From: Smithella sp. M82
GTDB lineage: Bacteria > Desulfobacterota > Syntrophia > Syntrophales > Smithellaceae
Assembly (NCBI GenBank): GCA_001683985.1
Contig: MAEO01000089.1
Span: forward strand, 1-35,699
Reading direction: 5' to 3'
DNA: 35,699 bases
In this document: positions 7,972-15,662 of the stretch, piece after piece
How positions within the stretch are numbered: the stretch's first letter is position 1
Layout of the letters: each line of letters opens with the position of its first letter
Made by a program: the position numbers and the translations under genes
Notes under the pieces: model-generated
Seen by the model: only the letters and a program-made list of their open reading frames with translations
Told to the model about the DNA's origin: nothing
The model's database searches: none

Positions 7972-10619
7972 CTGCTACACTCGATTTAACTCCGGCAATG
8001 AGACAGTATGTAAAAATTAAGGAGAATCATCCTGATTGTATTCTGCTTTATCGTATGGGTGATTTCTACGAAATGTTTTTTGAAGATGCGGTAATTGCCG
8101 CTCCTGTTCTGGAAATTACTCTTACCTCGCGCAACAAAGGCAAGGAAGACAGCGTGCCGCTTTGCGGTTTTCCCTATCATGCCGCTTCCGCTTACATTAC
8201 CAAATTGGTGGAGAAAGGATTTAAAGTGGCGGTATGCGAGCAGGCGGAGGACCCCAAAAAGGCAAAGGGAATAGTAAAAAGAGAAGTTATCCGCGTCATT
8301 ACTCCCGGACTTGTTGTAGATGAAGAGAATCTTTCTGCAGGTGAAAATAATTATCTGGCATGCTTATGCGTAAATAAGGACGCGCTGGGTTTGGCTTTTC
8401 TGGATATTTCCACGGGAGAATTTCAATTAAGCGAATTTACCGACAGAGAATTTTTCTTTACAGCCGTGGCCGGTCTGGATTTCAAAGAATTGCTTCTTCA
8501 GCAGAATTTTCCCGATAAAGTTCTGCTGAAGATGATTGAGACGCAAATGCCTTCGCTTAGGATTAATTATCTGGAAGAAGATTGTTTTCAAGTCACACAT
8601 GCAGAAGAAATCTTAAATCAAAATTTTTCTTCAGAAGTTTTAGACGGTTCAAAGATAAAAGAATATACGATGGCAATGAAAGCATCCGGCGCAATTTTAA
8701 GTTATGTTAATCAAACACAAAAAATCAACCCCCGGCATATAAAAGAAATCAAATGGTACTCGACGGAAAAATTTCTGCTTCTTGATGATACGGCACGCCG
8801 AAATCTGGAAATATTTACGACAATTCAGGATAATTCCAAGGCCGGTTCACTGTTTTCTCTTTTTAATGAAACGTTGACGCCGATGGGAACCCGTCGACTG
8901 CGCTGGTGGATGAATTATCCGCTCGTGGAAGTGGAGAGTATCAAAGCCAGACTGGCCGCTGTTGCCGAACTAAAAGATGATCATATCTTGCGGTTAAAAT
9001 TGCGCAAAATCTTATCGTGTATTTATGACATGGAAAGGCTGGCCGGGCGTATTTCTTTGCGTGCAGCAAATCCCCGCGATTTGGTCGCGTTGAAAGTTTC
9101 TCTCTTGGCCATACCGGAACTAAAATCAATGTTGAATGATTGCACCTCTCCGGCTGTTGCCGCCATACGTTTGCGATTTACGGAAATGTCCGCAGTTATT
9201 GATCTGATTTCCAGAGCGATTATTGATGATCCACCACCAAAAACTCAGGATGGCGGTTTTATTGCTTCCGGTTATGATTCGGAACTTGATAAGTTAAGGT
9301 CCATCAGCCGCGACGGTAAAAAATGGATAGCCGCTATGGAAACCGAGGAGAGAAAGAAAACAGGAATCAATTCTTTGAAGATAGGTTTTAACAGTGTTTT
9401 CGGCTACTACATTGAGGTGACCAAGGCAAATGCCACATTGGTTCCTGATTCTTATATCAGAAAGCAAACGCTGGTCAATGCCGAGAGATATATCAATCAG
9501 GAATTAAAAGAATTTGAACAAACGGTTTTAAATGCTGAAGAGAAAATCAGGGAAAAAGAGCAGGAATTGTTTGTTGCCCTGCGCGACAGCCTTAACCGGT
9601 ATATCGCGGACATCCAAAATAATTCAAATCTGGTGGCTGAGCTTGATGCTCTGGACGCTCTTGCGGAAGTTGCAGAAAAATATCATTACACTTGTCCGGA
9701 AATTAATGATGATGACACTATCGAAATAAAAGACGGACGCCATCCTGTAGTGGAAGCGGCATTGACCAAGGAAGGTTTTGTTCCAAACGATTGTTTAATG
9801 GATTTGCAAAGGAATAAACTCTTGATTATTACCGGTCCTAATATGGCCGGCAAATCCACTTATATCAGACAGGTTGCTTTGATTGTTCTTCTTGCTCAAA
9901 TGGGAAGTTTTGTGCCGGCATCAAAAGCTATGATAGGCGTTGTGGATAAGATATTTACCCGCATTGGCGCTTCCGACAGTTTAATCAAGGGACAGAGCAC
10001 ATTCATGGTGGAGATGACAGAAACAGCGGAAATTTTGAAGAACGCGACTACCCGTTCTCTCGTTGTTATTGATGAGGTGGGACGCGGCACTTCCACGTTT
10101 GACGGATTGAGCATTGCCTGGGCGGTTGCCGAATATATTCATGATTTTCAGGGGAAAGGCGTTCGTGCTTTGTTTGCCACTCATTATCACCAGCTGACTG
10201 ATTTGACAGTGACAAAATCAGGGACAAAAAATTACAATATTGCGGTCAAGGAATGGGGAGAAAAAATAATTTTCCTGCGCAAGATTATGGAAGGTGGGAC
10301 AAGTCGCAGTTACGGCATCGAAGTAGCGCGCATTGCCGGTGTGCCCAGGGAAGTGATCACCCGCGCCAAAGAAATATTGCGTAATCTGGAAAAAGGAGAA
10401 TTTGATGAAATCGGCATGCCCCGTATAGTTAGGGGAACCCGTGAGGGAAAAACCGCAAGTCCTCAGATGAATCTTTTCGCGAGAAAAGAAAGCGCGATTG
10501 CGCGGGAAAATAAAAATGAAGAGATTGTTACTGAACTTAAAACTCTTGATATTCAATCCATGTCGCCGCTGGAAGCGCTCAATAAATTGAACGAACTGAA
10601 AAACAAAATATCGGAATGA
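7962..10619 (+). CDS. mutS: DNA mismatch repair protein MutS
   Basis: The 885-residue MutS recognises mismatches and small loops and triggers repair with MutL. The mismatch-binding motif Phe35-Tyr36-Glu37 (GDFYEMF) lies in domain I. The connector, lever and clamp domains follow. The ATPase domain has Walker [10 protein letters not shown] (625-633), Walker [13 protein letters not shown] and the THYHQL signature loop. The helix-turn-helix dimer region and a C-terminal tail ending ELKNKISE complete it. Length and motifs are full. The 3' end is odd: its last 60 bases recur, diverged, just before recQ (11379-11438), and 23 bases recur exactly after recQ (13236-13258). A terminator (10685-10707) now ends the gene's transcript. 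Confidence 0.97.
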   Translation: MAVAATLDLTPAMRQYVKIKENHPDCILLYRMGDFYEMFFEDAVIAAPVLEITLTSRNKGKEDSVPLCGFPYHAASAYITKLVEKGFKVAVCEQAEDPKKAKGIVKREVIRVITPGLVVDEENLSAGENNYLACLCVNKDALGLAFLDISTGEFQLSEFTDREFFFTAVAGLDFKELLLQQNFPDKVLLKMIETQMPSLRINYLEEDCFQVTHAEEILNQNFSSEVLDGSKIKEYTMAMKASGAILSYVNQTQKINPRHIKEIKWYSTEKFLLLDDTARRNLEIFTTIQDNSKAGSLFSLFNETLTPMGTRRLRWWMNYPLVEVESIKARLAAVAELKDDHILRLKLRKILSCIYDMERLAGRISLRAANPRDLVALKVSLLAIPELKSMLNDCTSPAVAAIRLRFTEMSAVIDLISRAIIDDPPPKTQDGGFIASGYDSELDKLRSISRDGKKWIAAMETEERKKTGINSLKIGFNSVFGYYIEVTKANATLVPDSYIRKQTLVNAERYINQELKEFEQTVLNAEEKIREKEQELFVALRDSLNRYIADIQNNSNLVAELDALDALAEVAEKYHYTCPEINDDDTIEIKDGRHPVVEAALTKEGFVPNDCLMDLQRNKLLIITGPNMAGKSTYIRQVALIVLLAQMGSFVPASKAMIGVVDKIFTRIGASDSLIKGQSTFMVEMTETAEILKNATTRSLVVIDEVGRGTSTFDGLSIAWAVAEYIHDFQGKGVRALFATHYHQLTDLTVTKSGTKNYNIAVKEWGEKIIFLRKIMEGGTSRSYGIEVARIAGVPREVITRAKEILRNLEKGEFDEIGMPRIVRGTREGKTASPQMNLFARKESAIARENKNEEIVTELKTLDIQSMSPLEALNKLNELKNKISE

Positions 10620-10639
10620 TAAAAATTCTTTTCCCTTCA

Positions 10640-10670
10640 TGTCATTCCCCAGCTTGACTGGGGAATCCAG
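10640..10670 (+). repeat. 31-bp palindromic repeat TGTCATT...AATCCAG
   Basis: The ends TGTCATT and AATCCAG flank a hairpin TTCCCCA-GCTTGAC-TGGGGAA. The same 31-bp layout occurs at 13690-13720 (inverse orientation) and 24918-24948, with a 33-bp version at 27357-27389. The stems differ but stay paired. Confidence 0.8.
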
Positions 10671-10684
10671 AAGGTCTCTCTGCT

Positions 10685-10715
10685 GGTTCAATCATTCTGA
10701 TTGAACCTTTTATTT
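10685..10715 (+). terminator. Rho-independent terminator after mutS
   Basis: A perfect 9-bp stem, GGTTCAATC (10685-10693) with GATTGAACC (10699-10707), has a 5-base loop and is followed by TTTTATTT. Confidence 0.8.
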
Positions 10716-10748
10716 GATCTTGATATAAACGTTCTAGATTGAAAGAAA

Positions 10749-10865
10749 ATGATTAAAACTCCAGAAATAGTAAATGATATTGTAAGCGCTGTCTCCCAAA
10801 AATTGGGACGTGAAGCCATATCAGGAAAAGTTAAAATCGGGAAGAGTTCCTTTGAAGAAGAATAA
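10749..10865 (+). CDS. Small open reading frame, unknown
   Basis: A 38-codon frame (MIKTPEIVND ... GKSSFEEE) lies just upstream of the HTH gene, with only a weak GAAAG ribosome site. Its composition is protein-like: charged, with an amphipathic middle. I do not recognise a family. It may be the truncated 5' end of a larger gene lost when the mutS-recQ junction was rearranged, or it may be spurious. Confidence 0.25.
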   Translation: MIKTPEIVNDIVSAVSQKLGREAISGKVKIGKSSFEEE

Positions 10866-10869
10866 CTTT

Positions 10870-11136
10870 ATGAACCCAACCTACACCGAGCGACAAGGAC
10901 AGTTCCTGGCCTATATTCATCAATACAGCATTTTGCATGGTTGCGCTCCGGCTGAAGCAGATATGCAGCGGTATTTTCAGATCACGCCGCCGAGTGTGCA
11001 TTCGATGGTTCTCACGCTGGAGAGACAAGGCTTCATTCGGCGGGTGCCTGGGCAGGCGCGCAGCATCACCCTGATCGTTTCGCCCGAATCATTGCCCGAC
11101 TTGGAACCGTTACAACTCAGGAGATTTAGACCATGA
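10870..11136 (+). CDS. LexA-type winged helix-turn-helix DNA-binding protein
   Basis: An 88-residue protein consists almost entirely of a LexA-like DNA-binding fold (TERQGQFLAYIHQY ... PPSVHSMVLTLERQGFIRR ... GQARSITL). There is no LexA peptidase domain with its Ser/Lys dyad, so it is not an SOS self-cleaving repressor. I chose ATG 10870 because the family-like sequence begins there; an upstream in-frame start at 10810 has no homologous extension that I recognise. The stop overlaps the start of the next, truncated frame (11133). The two therefore form a translationally coupled pair that appears inserted between mutS and recQ. The GC-richer text suggests lateral transfer. Confidence 0.7.
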   Translation: MNPTYTERQGQFLAYIHQYSILHGCAPAEADMQRYFQITPPSVHSMVLTLERQGFIRRVPGQARSITLIVSPESLPDLEPLQLRRFRP

Positions 11137-11225
11137 CAAAAGCAACTAAAAAGTCAGGTGGCTGGAACACTGTCCGCCAAAAACTTACTGCTTGGAACAA
11201 TCCTGCGCTGCTTGATTTGTTGAAA
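11133..11225 (+). pseudogene. 5' fragment of the HTH gene's partner, cut by a repeat
   Basis: 31 codons (MTKATKKSGG ... ALLDLLK) resemble the N-terminus of a family of larger uncharacterised proteins that I have seen beside such LexA-type HTH genes. The match stops exactly where the AAATCCCCC repeat starts (11225). The frame continues into the repeat for only about 30 meaningless codons. The start overlaps the HTH stop, so the pair was once an operon. The family recognition comes from memory of similar N-termini and is moderate at best. Confidence 0.5.
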
Positions 11226-11260
11226 AATCCCCCTCAATCCCCTTTTACAAAAGGGGGAAG
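11225..11260 (+). repeat. AAATCCCCC...CCCCTTTT/AAAAGGGG hairpin repeat
   Basis: The element has an 8-bp stem CCCCTTTT (11239-11246) with AAAAGGGG (11249-11256), preceded by AATCCCCCTCAAT. Related sequences lie at 25259-25298, 25331-25368 and 27161-27199. Here it abuts the truncated end of the preceding gene. Confidence 0.7.
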
Positions 11261-11378
11261 AAGAAACCGTGTAAAAATAGTTTTGTTTCTTCCATTAATA
11301 ACCAGTCCGAAGTACTGGTAAATTGCTTGCAATGACGTGGTGATTGCGATACAGTTTTCCAGCGGTAAGGTGCTCCAT

Positions 11379-11438
11379 TGTCGCCGCTGAAAGCGTTGAA
11401 TAAATTAAGTGAGCTGAAAAATAAAATACCAGAATGAT
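11379..11438 (+). repeat. Second copy of the mutS 3' end (diverged)
   Basis: These 60 bases align without gaps to 10561-10620, the last 60 bases of mutS. I count 50 identities by eye. The encoded peptide is SPLKALNKLSELKNKIPE plus stop, against [18 protein letters not shown] in MutS, so most changes are silent or conservative. The TGA stop (11435-11437) overlaps the recQ ATG (11434). This suggests that an ancestral mutS once ran directly into recQ. Confidence 0.85.
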
Positions 11439-13233
11439 TAAAAAACAAATATTAAAAAAATATTTCGGTTACGATTCGTTTTTCCCCTTACAGGAGGAAA
11501 TTATTGACCACGTGCTTTCGCTTAATGATGCACTGGTTTTAATGCCTACAGGTGGAGGAAAATCAGTTTGTTTTCAGATTCCGGCGTTAATGTTTGACGG
11601 TGTCACGATAGTAATTTCGCCTTTAATTTCATTGATGAAAGATCAAGTGGAGGCGCTTAAAGCAAACGGAATCGCGGCAGAATTTCTCAATAGTTCCTTA
11701 TCAGCCCAAGAAGAAAAAAATATTATTGAGCGAAGTTTAAAAGGAACATTAAAATTATTATATATTTCACCGGAACGTTTAAGTTCTGCAGGTTTTACCG
11801 AATTGCTGGGCAGCTTAAAAGTATCAATGTTTGCCGTGGACGAGGCGCATTGTATTTCCTTCTGGGGACATGATTTCCGGCCTGAATATAAACGACTGAA
11901 CATCCTGAAAGAACGATATCCAAAAGTTCCGCTCATCGCGCTTACCGCTACGGCCGACCGTGTAATTCGCCGCGATATTTTGTCTCAATTGCGCATACCG
12001 GAAACCAAAACCTTTGTGGCGTCATTCGACAGGCCGAACTTAAGCCTTGCCGTCCGGCCTGGCTTAAAGCGCATGCGCCAGATAACCGATTTTCTCAAAC
12101 TTCATCGCAATCAGCCCGGAATTATTTATTGCCTCAGCCGAAAAAGCACGGAGAGCGTCGCTAATAATCTAAGCAAATTGGGTTACAAAGCAAAGCATTA
12201 TCACGCCGGGATGGATAATGTTTCCCGCAGCCGGACACAAAACGAATTTATCCGCGATGAAATTCAAATTATTTGCGCGACGATTGCTTTTGGCATGGGA
12301 ATCGACAAATCGAATGTCCGCTGGGTAATTCATTACAATATGCCTAAAAACATTGAGAGCTTTTATCAGGAAATCGGCCGCTGTGGCCGCGACGGTTTGC
12401 CTGCCGATACCATTCTCTTTTACAGTTATTCTGATGTAATAATGCAGGCCGAAATGTTAAACGAGGCTACGCCGGAGCGCCGGGAATTACTGGATGCAAA
12501 ACTCAAAAGAATGAAGCAATATGCTGAAGCGGAAAGCTGCCGCCGCCGAATTCTGCTAAGCTATTTCAATGAAACAAATACCAAAGATTGCGGTAATTGC
12601 GATGTCTGTAAAAATCCGCCCAAGAAATTCGATGGAACTATCATTGCGCAAAAAGCGCTCTCGGCCATTGCGCGCACCGGGGAACAGATAAATTCCACTC
12701 TGCTGATTGATATTTTACGAGGTTCGCATAACCGGCAGGTCATGGAAAAAGGATACGATAAAATTAAAACCTGGGGAGCAGGCAGAGATCTCAGAGGCGA
12801 GGAATGGTCGGATTATATTTTTCAGATACTCAATTTGGGATATGTTGATATTGCTTATGACGAGGGATACACATTCAAGTTGAATGCCTTAAGTCATTTG
12901 GCGCTGAAAAACAAGATCAACGTCATGCTTGTGCAATTCCGACCTTACAAAAGCCGCGAAGAACTGGTTTTGCCTAAAGAGCCTGCTAAAACGGTATCGG
13001 CTGATCTGGCGCTGTTTGAACGTCTTAAAAAACTACGCAAAACGATTGCCGACCGAAATAACCTTCCCGCCTACATTGTCTTTAGCGATAAAACCCTGCA
13101 GGACATGACTGAAAAAATGCCCACGGATAAACCATCAATGATGGACGTGATCGGTGTGGGCCAGCAAAAATTTGCCAGTTATGGTCAACTGTTTCTCGAT
13201 GAAATATCAGGATTTGTGAGCGAAAAGAAATGA
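11434..13233 (+). CDS. recQ: ATP-dependent DNA helicase RecQ
   Basis: The 599-residue 3'-5' helicase acts in recombinational repair and fork processing. The superfamily 2 core has Walker A MPTGGGKS (37-44, Lys43), DEAH at 136-139 with HCISFWGHDFRPEY, and the QEIGRCGRDG motif VI. A zinc-binding RecQ-C-terminal region follows (Cys in ESCRRR, then DCGNCDVC), then a winged helix, and an HRDC domain near 525-595. All hallmarks are present. The ATG overlaps the stop of a diverged mutS tail, and a second mutS-tail copy follows the recQ stop, so the gene is framed by direct repeats. No strong separate promoter was seen. Confidence 0.96.
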   Translation: MIKKQILKKYFGYDSFFPLQEEIIDHVLSLNDALVLMPTGGGKSVCFQIPALMFDGVTIVISPLISLMKDQVEALKANGIAAEFLNSSLSAQEEKNIIERSLKGTLKLLYISPERLSSAGFTELLGSLKVSMFAVDEAHCISFWGHDFRPEYKRLNILKERYPKVPLIALTATADRVIRRDILSQLRIPETKTFVASFDRPNLSLAVRPGLKRMRQITDFLKLHRNQPGIIYCLSRKSTESVANNLSKLGYKAKHYHAGMDNVSRSRTQNEFIRDEIQIICATIAFGMGIDKSNVRWVIHYNMPKNIESFYQEIGRCGRDGLPADTILFYSYSDVIMQAEMLNEATPERRELLDAKLKRMKQYAEAESCRRRILLSYFNETNTKDCGNCDVCKNPPKKFDGTIIAQKALSAIARTGEQINSTLLIDILRGSHNRQVMEKGYDKIKTWGAGRDLRGEEWSDYIFQILNLGYVDIAYDEGYTFKLNALSHLALKNKINVMLVQFRPYKSREELVLPKEPAKTVSADLALFERLKKLRKTIADRNNLPAYIVFSDKTLQDMTEKMPTDKPSMMDVIGVGQQKFASYGQLFLDEISGFVSEKK

Positions 13234-13235
13234 GG

Positions 13236-13258
13236 GAACTGAAAAACAAAATATCGGA
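13236..13258 (+). repeat. Third copy of the mutS 3' end (23 bp exact)
   Basis: Three bases after the recQ stop codon, 23 bases are identical to mutS 10593-10615. In mutS phase they encode ELKNKIS, here continuing to E-D-stop. The copy is followed immediately by a GGAGG ribosome site and a small frame at 13266. Confidence 0.85.
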
Positions 13259-13265
13259 GGACTGA

Positions 13266-13337
13266 ATGAAAAAGCTAATTATTCTTATTTTGTCTATTCT
13301 CATGCTTTACTTATTGACAGCAATGAAACAAAAATGA
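13266..13337 (+). CDS. 23-residue hydrophobic peptide, possibly a signal-peptide stub
   Basis: The frame reads MKKLIILILSILMLYLLTAM plus three residues. It has a good GGAGG ribosome site and overlaps the stop of the mutS-tail copy. It looks like a signal peptide or single membrane helix with nothing after it. It may be a small membrane peptide, or the 5' remnant of an exported protein gene that once followed mutS. Confidence 0.35.
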   Translation: MKKLIILILSILMLYLLTAMKQK

Positions 13338-13497
13338 AACAAAGAAGAGAGACAAGATAGTTCTGATTTCTGATCATGACAAATCAAGAATAGCTCGGAA
13401 AAGTTGAAAAAGAGTAAAGATTTTTATGCCGATGGGAGAATTAATTACGGGATAAAATAATATCAACTATTATTCCGGCAATAAAATATATAAAAAG

Positions 13498-13677
13498 TGT
13501 CATTCCCGCACCGGAGGCTGTGTCACAATTAGCAAAAGGATAAAAATGCTCATTTTTAGCAATGGTTTTACCATTAAAATTTCAAAAAAGTTTGTTGTAA
13601 GCAATTTTAACGAGCCATTTTTTTCGACTATAAAGCATAAATTAATTACGACACAGTCTCGCCGAGCGGAAATCCAG
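13498..13677. repeat. TGTCATT...AATCCAG repeat split by an inserted element
   Basis: The left part TGTCATTCCCGCACCGGA (13498-13515) and the right part GCGGAAATCCAG (13666-13677) are the two ends of the dispersed palindromic repeat. They are separated by about 150 bases that carry their own terminal inverted repeats (13518-13656). The rest of 13338-13497 is AT-rich and shows no gene. Confidence 0.6.
13518..13656. mobile_element. 139-bp MITE-like element with 14-bp terminal inverted repeats
   Basis: The left end CTGTGTCACAATTA (13518-13531) matches the right end TAATTACGACACAG (13643-13656) as an inverted repeat with 12 of 14 bases paired. The interior is AT-rich. Open frames across it on both strands look non-coding. 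The size, the inverted ends and the position inside another repeat suggest a non-autonomous transposable element. No clear target duplication was found, and the transposase family is unknown. Confidence 0.55.
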
Positions 13678-13689
13678 GAAACAAACAAA

Positions 13690-13720
13690 CTGGATTACCC
13701 AGTCGAGCTGGGTAATGACA
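13690..13720 (-). repeat. 31-bp palindromic repeat TGTCATT...AATCCAG (inverse orientation)
   Basis: On the minus strand this is the same 31-bp layout as 10640-10670, with stem TTACCCAG/CTGGGTAA. Confidence 0.8.
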
Positions 13721-13852
13721 AAGACTAAGAAACGGTAATGCCGGATTCTAAATAAAACATCCCTCTGTTGGTGGAAGGGACAAGGGATGGTGGATTGATG
13801 TCTTAAATGTTTAATTGCTGGAGTAATATTATTTAGAAGAGGAGGGATTATC

Positions 13853-14503
13853 ATGTTTAAGAAAACATTTTTAACAGGCGCTGTCGTGTTAATTATAGTT
13901 TCTTTTATTACAATGTCATGGGCAGCGGAATTATCACCTATCAAACTGCCGCCGCCGAATCTTAAGGGTGGTAAGTCGTTGATGCAATCTCTGCAGGCAA
14001 GAAAATCATCGAGGGATTTCAGCGCAAAAAAACTGCCGGTGGAAGTTCTTTCCAATCTGCTCTGGGCTGCCCATGGAATTAACAGGCCGGAATCAGGGAA
14101 AAGAACCGCTCCTTCCGCTGTAAATTGGCAGGAAGTTGATATTTATGTTGCCATTGCCGACGGCCTCTATCTTTATAATGCCAAGGAACACACATTAAAA
14201 CCGGTTATCAAGCAGGATATCCGGGCGCTGACAGGAAAGCAGTTGTTTGTAAAAGAAGCTCCGGTAAATTTGATATATGTTGCCGATTATTCCAGAATGG
14301 GCAAAGCGAACGCGGAGGAAAGAAGTTCCTATGCGGCGGCGGATACCGGGTTCATTGCGCAGAATGTTTATTTATACTGCGCTTCGGAGGGTCTGGCAAC
14401 GGTCATCAGAGGTTCGATCGATAGAGATGTTCTGGCGAAAGCTATGCGGCTTCGTGATAGTCAAAAGATCATTTTTTCACAGACGGTTGGCTACCCGGAA
14501 TAA
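13853..14503 (+). CDS. Exported SagB/ThcOx-type nitroreductase-like protein
   Basis: The 216-residue protein starts with a signal peptide (residues 4-24, cleavage likely near SWAAE). A compact nitroreductase fold follows, of the SagB-like class: RKSSRDFSAKKLPVEVLSNLLWAAHGINR (about 50-78) is the FMN-binding start motif and AADTGFIAQNVYLYCASEGL (about 163-182) the core helix. Most nitroreductases are cytoplasmic FMN enzymes, so export is notable, though small exported SagB-like proteins occur in anaerobes. No RiPP precursor or cyclodehydratase is nearby, so azoline oxidation is not supported. GAGGAGGG precedes the ATG. The substrate is unknown. Confidence 0.82.
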   Translation: MFKKTFLTGAVVLIIVSFITMSWAAELSPIKLPPPNLKGGKSLMQSLQARKSSRDFSAKKLPVEVLSNLLWAAHGINRPESGKRTAPSAVNWQEVDIYVAIADGLYLYNAKEHTLKPVIKQDIRALTGKQLFVKEAPVNLIYVADYSRMGKANAEERSSYAAADTGFIAQNVYLYCASEGLATVIRGSIDRDVLAKAMRLRDSQKIIFSQTVGYPE

Positions 14504-14702
14504 TCAGGATAAGTTCATGAGGATTAATCCCTCATAAATATTTACTTGTAACGATCATGAATATTGGTTAATAAATATCCACATTTTGCTCGATTTATAA
14601 TACGGGGCAAAACAAATAACAGAAACTGGTTTTCAGTAATTACTCATGCAGGAAAGACAGCCGTAACTCGCAAATTTTTCTGCAAAAAATAAGGAGGATA
14701 AA

Positions 14703-15641
14703 ATGGGAGAAGAAATCAGTGATTATACTAAAAACTTCGTTGATTTAAGAAGACACATGTGGATGGAAGGTGTGGAGGTGGAGTTGCGGCGCCTTATCTG
14801 GCAAATTGCCGTTGTTGGTAAATATATTTCCGCAAAAATTCATGAGTCCAACAGAAAACTGGCCGGATTTAAAAACGTCTATGGTGATGAACAGTTGGCG
14901 CTGGATCGTATTTCCGATGAAATATTAAAGAGCCAGTTGAAATTTTCCGGGTTTGTGCGGGAATATGCATCGGAAGAACTGGAAGACATAGTTAAGATCG
15001 GAACAGGTTCGGAAAAATATATCGTAACGGCTGATCCGCTTGACGGTTCATCGCTCGTCGATACAAATCTGGCTATCGGAACGATTATCGGCATTCATAA
15101 AGATTCCATTCTCGATACCGGCAGAAAAACAATGGTAGCGGCGCTTTATATTACTTATGGTCCGCTGATTACGATGATCTATTCGGCAGGCAGGGGCGCG
15201 CATGAATTTGTTCTGGATCGTGAAGGCGAATATGTTTTATCTCAGGAAAATATCAGACTGAAGGAGAAGGGCTCAATCTTTTCACCTGGCGGACTGCGCC
15301 GTGACTGGATGCCGGAGCATTGTAAATTTGTTGAACAATTGGAAAAAGACGGTTACAAATTACGTTACAGCGGAGGTTTTGTCCCGGACATTAATCAAAT
15401 TCTCATAAAAAGGGGAGGAATATTTACTTATCCCGCTCTAAAAAAATCCCCACAGGGGAAGCTGCGATTGTTGTTTGAATTACAGCCGATGGCATTTATT
15501 ATGGAACAGGCCGGAGGTCTTGCGACGAACGGCTGTCAGGATATTTTGTCTGTAAAAGCAGACAATGTTAATCAGCTCTCGCCGATTTACATCGGCAGTG
15601 TTACGGAAGTACAAATGGCGAAAAAGATGTTGTCATCATAA
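14703..15641 (+). CDS. fbp: Fructose-1,6-bisphosphatase, class I
   Basis: The 312-residue cytoplasmic enzyme hydrolyses fructose 1,6-bisphosphate to fructose 6-phosphate in gluconeogenesis. The metal-binding signature DPLDGSSL (111-118) and the upstream acidic pair E91-E92 are present. RYSGGFVPDINQIL is the substrate-loop motif, and GGIFTYP and LFELQPMAFIMEQAGG are typical C-terminal blocks. AAGGAGG lies just before the ATG. The aldolase gene begins 21 bases after the stop, so two consecutive steps of gluconeogenesis are paired. I saw no clear promoter, although TATAAT occurs at 14596-14601 without a good -35. Confidence 0.95.
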   Translation: MGEEISDYTKNFVDLRRHMWMEGVEVELRRLIWQIAVVGKYISAKIHESNRKLAGFKNVYGDEQLALDRISDEILKSQLKFSGFVREYASEELEDIVKIGTGSEKYIVTADPLDGSSLVDTNLAIGTIIGIHKDSILDTGRKTMVAALYITYGPLITMIYSAGRGAHEFVLDREGEYVLSQENIRLKEKGSIFSPGGLRRDWMPEHCKFVEQLEKDGYKLRYSGGFVPDINQILIKRGGIFTYPALKKSPQGKLRLLFELQPMAFIMEQAGGLATNGCQDILSVKADNVNQLSPIYIGSVTEVQMAKKMLSS

Positions 15642-15662
15642 TACAAATTATAAGGAGCAATT

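Noticed and set aside
13500..13728. Open frames of ~60 codons on both strands
   Set aside because: They overlap the MITE-like element and the palindromic repeats and encode low-complexity, unrecognisable peptides.
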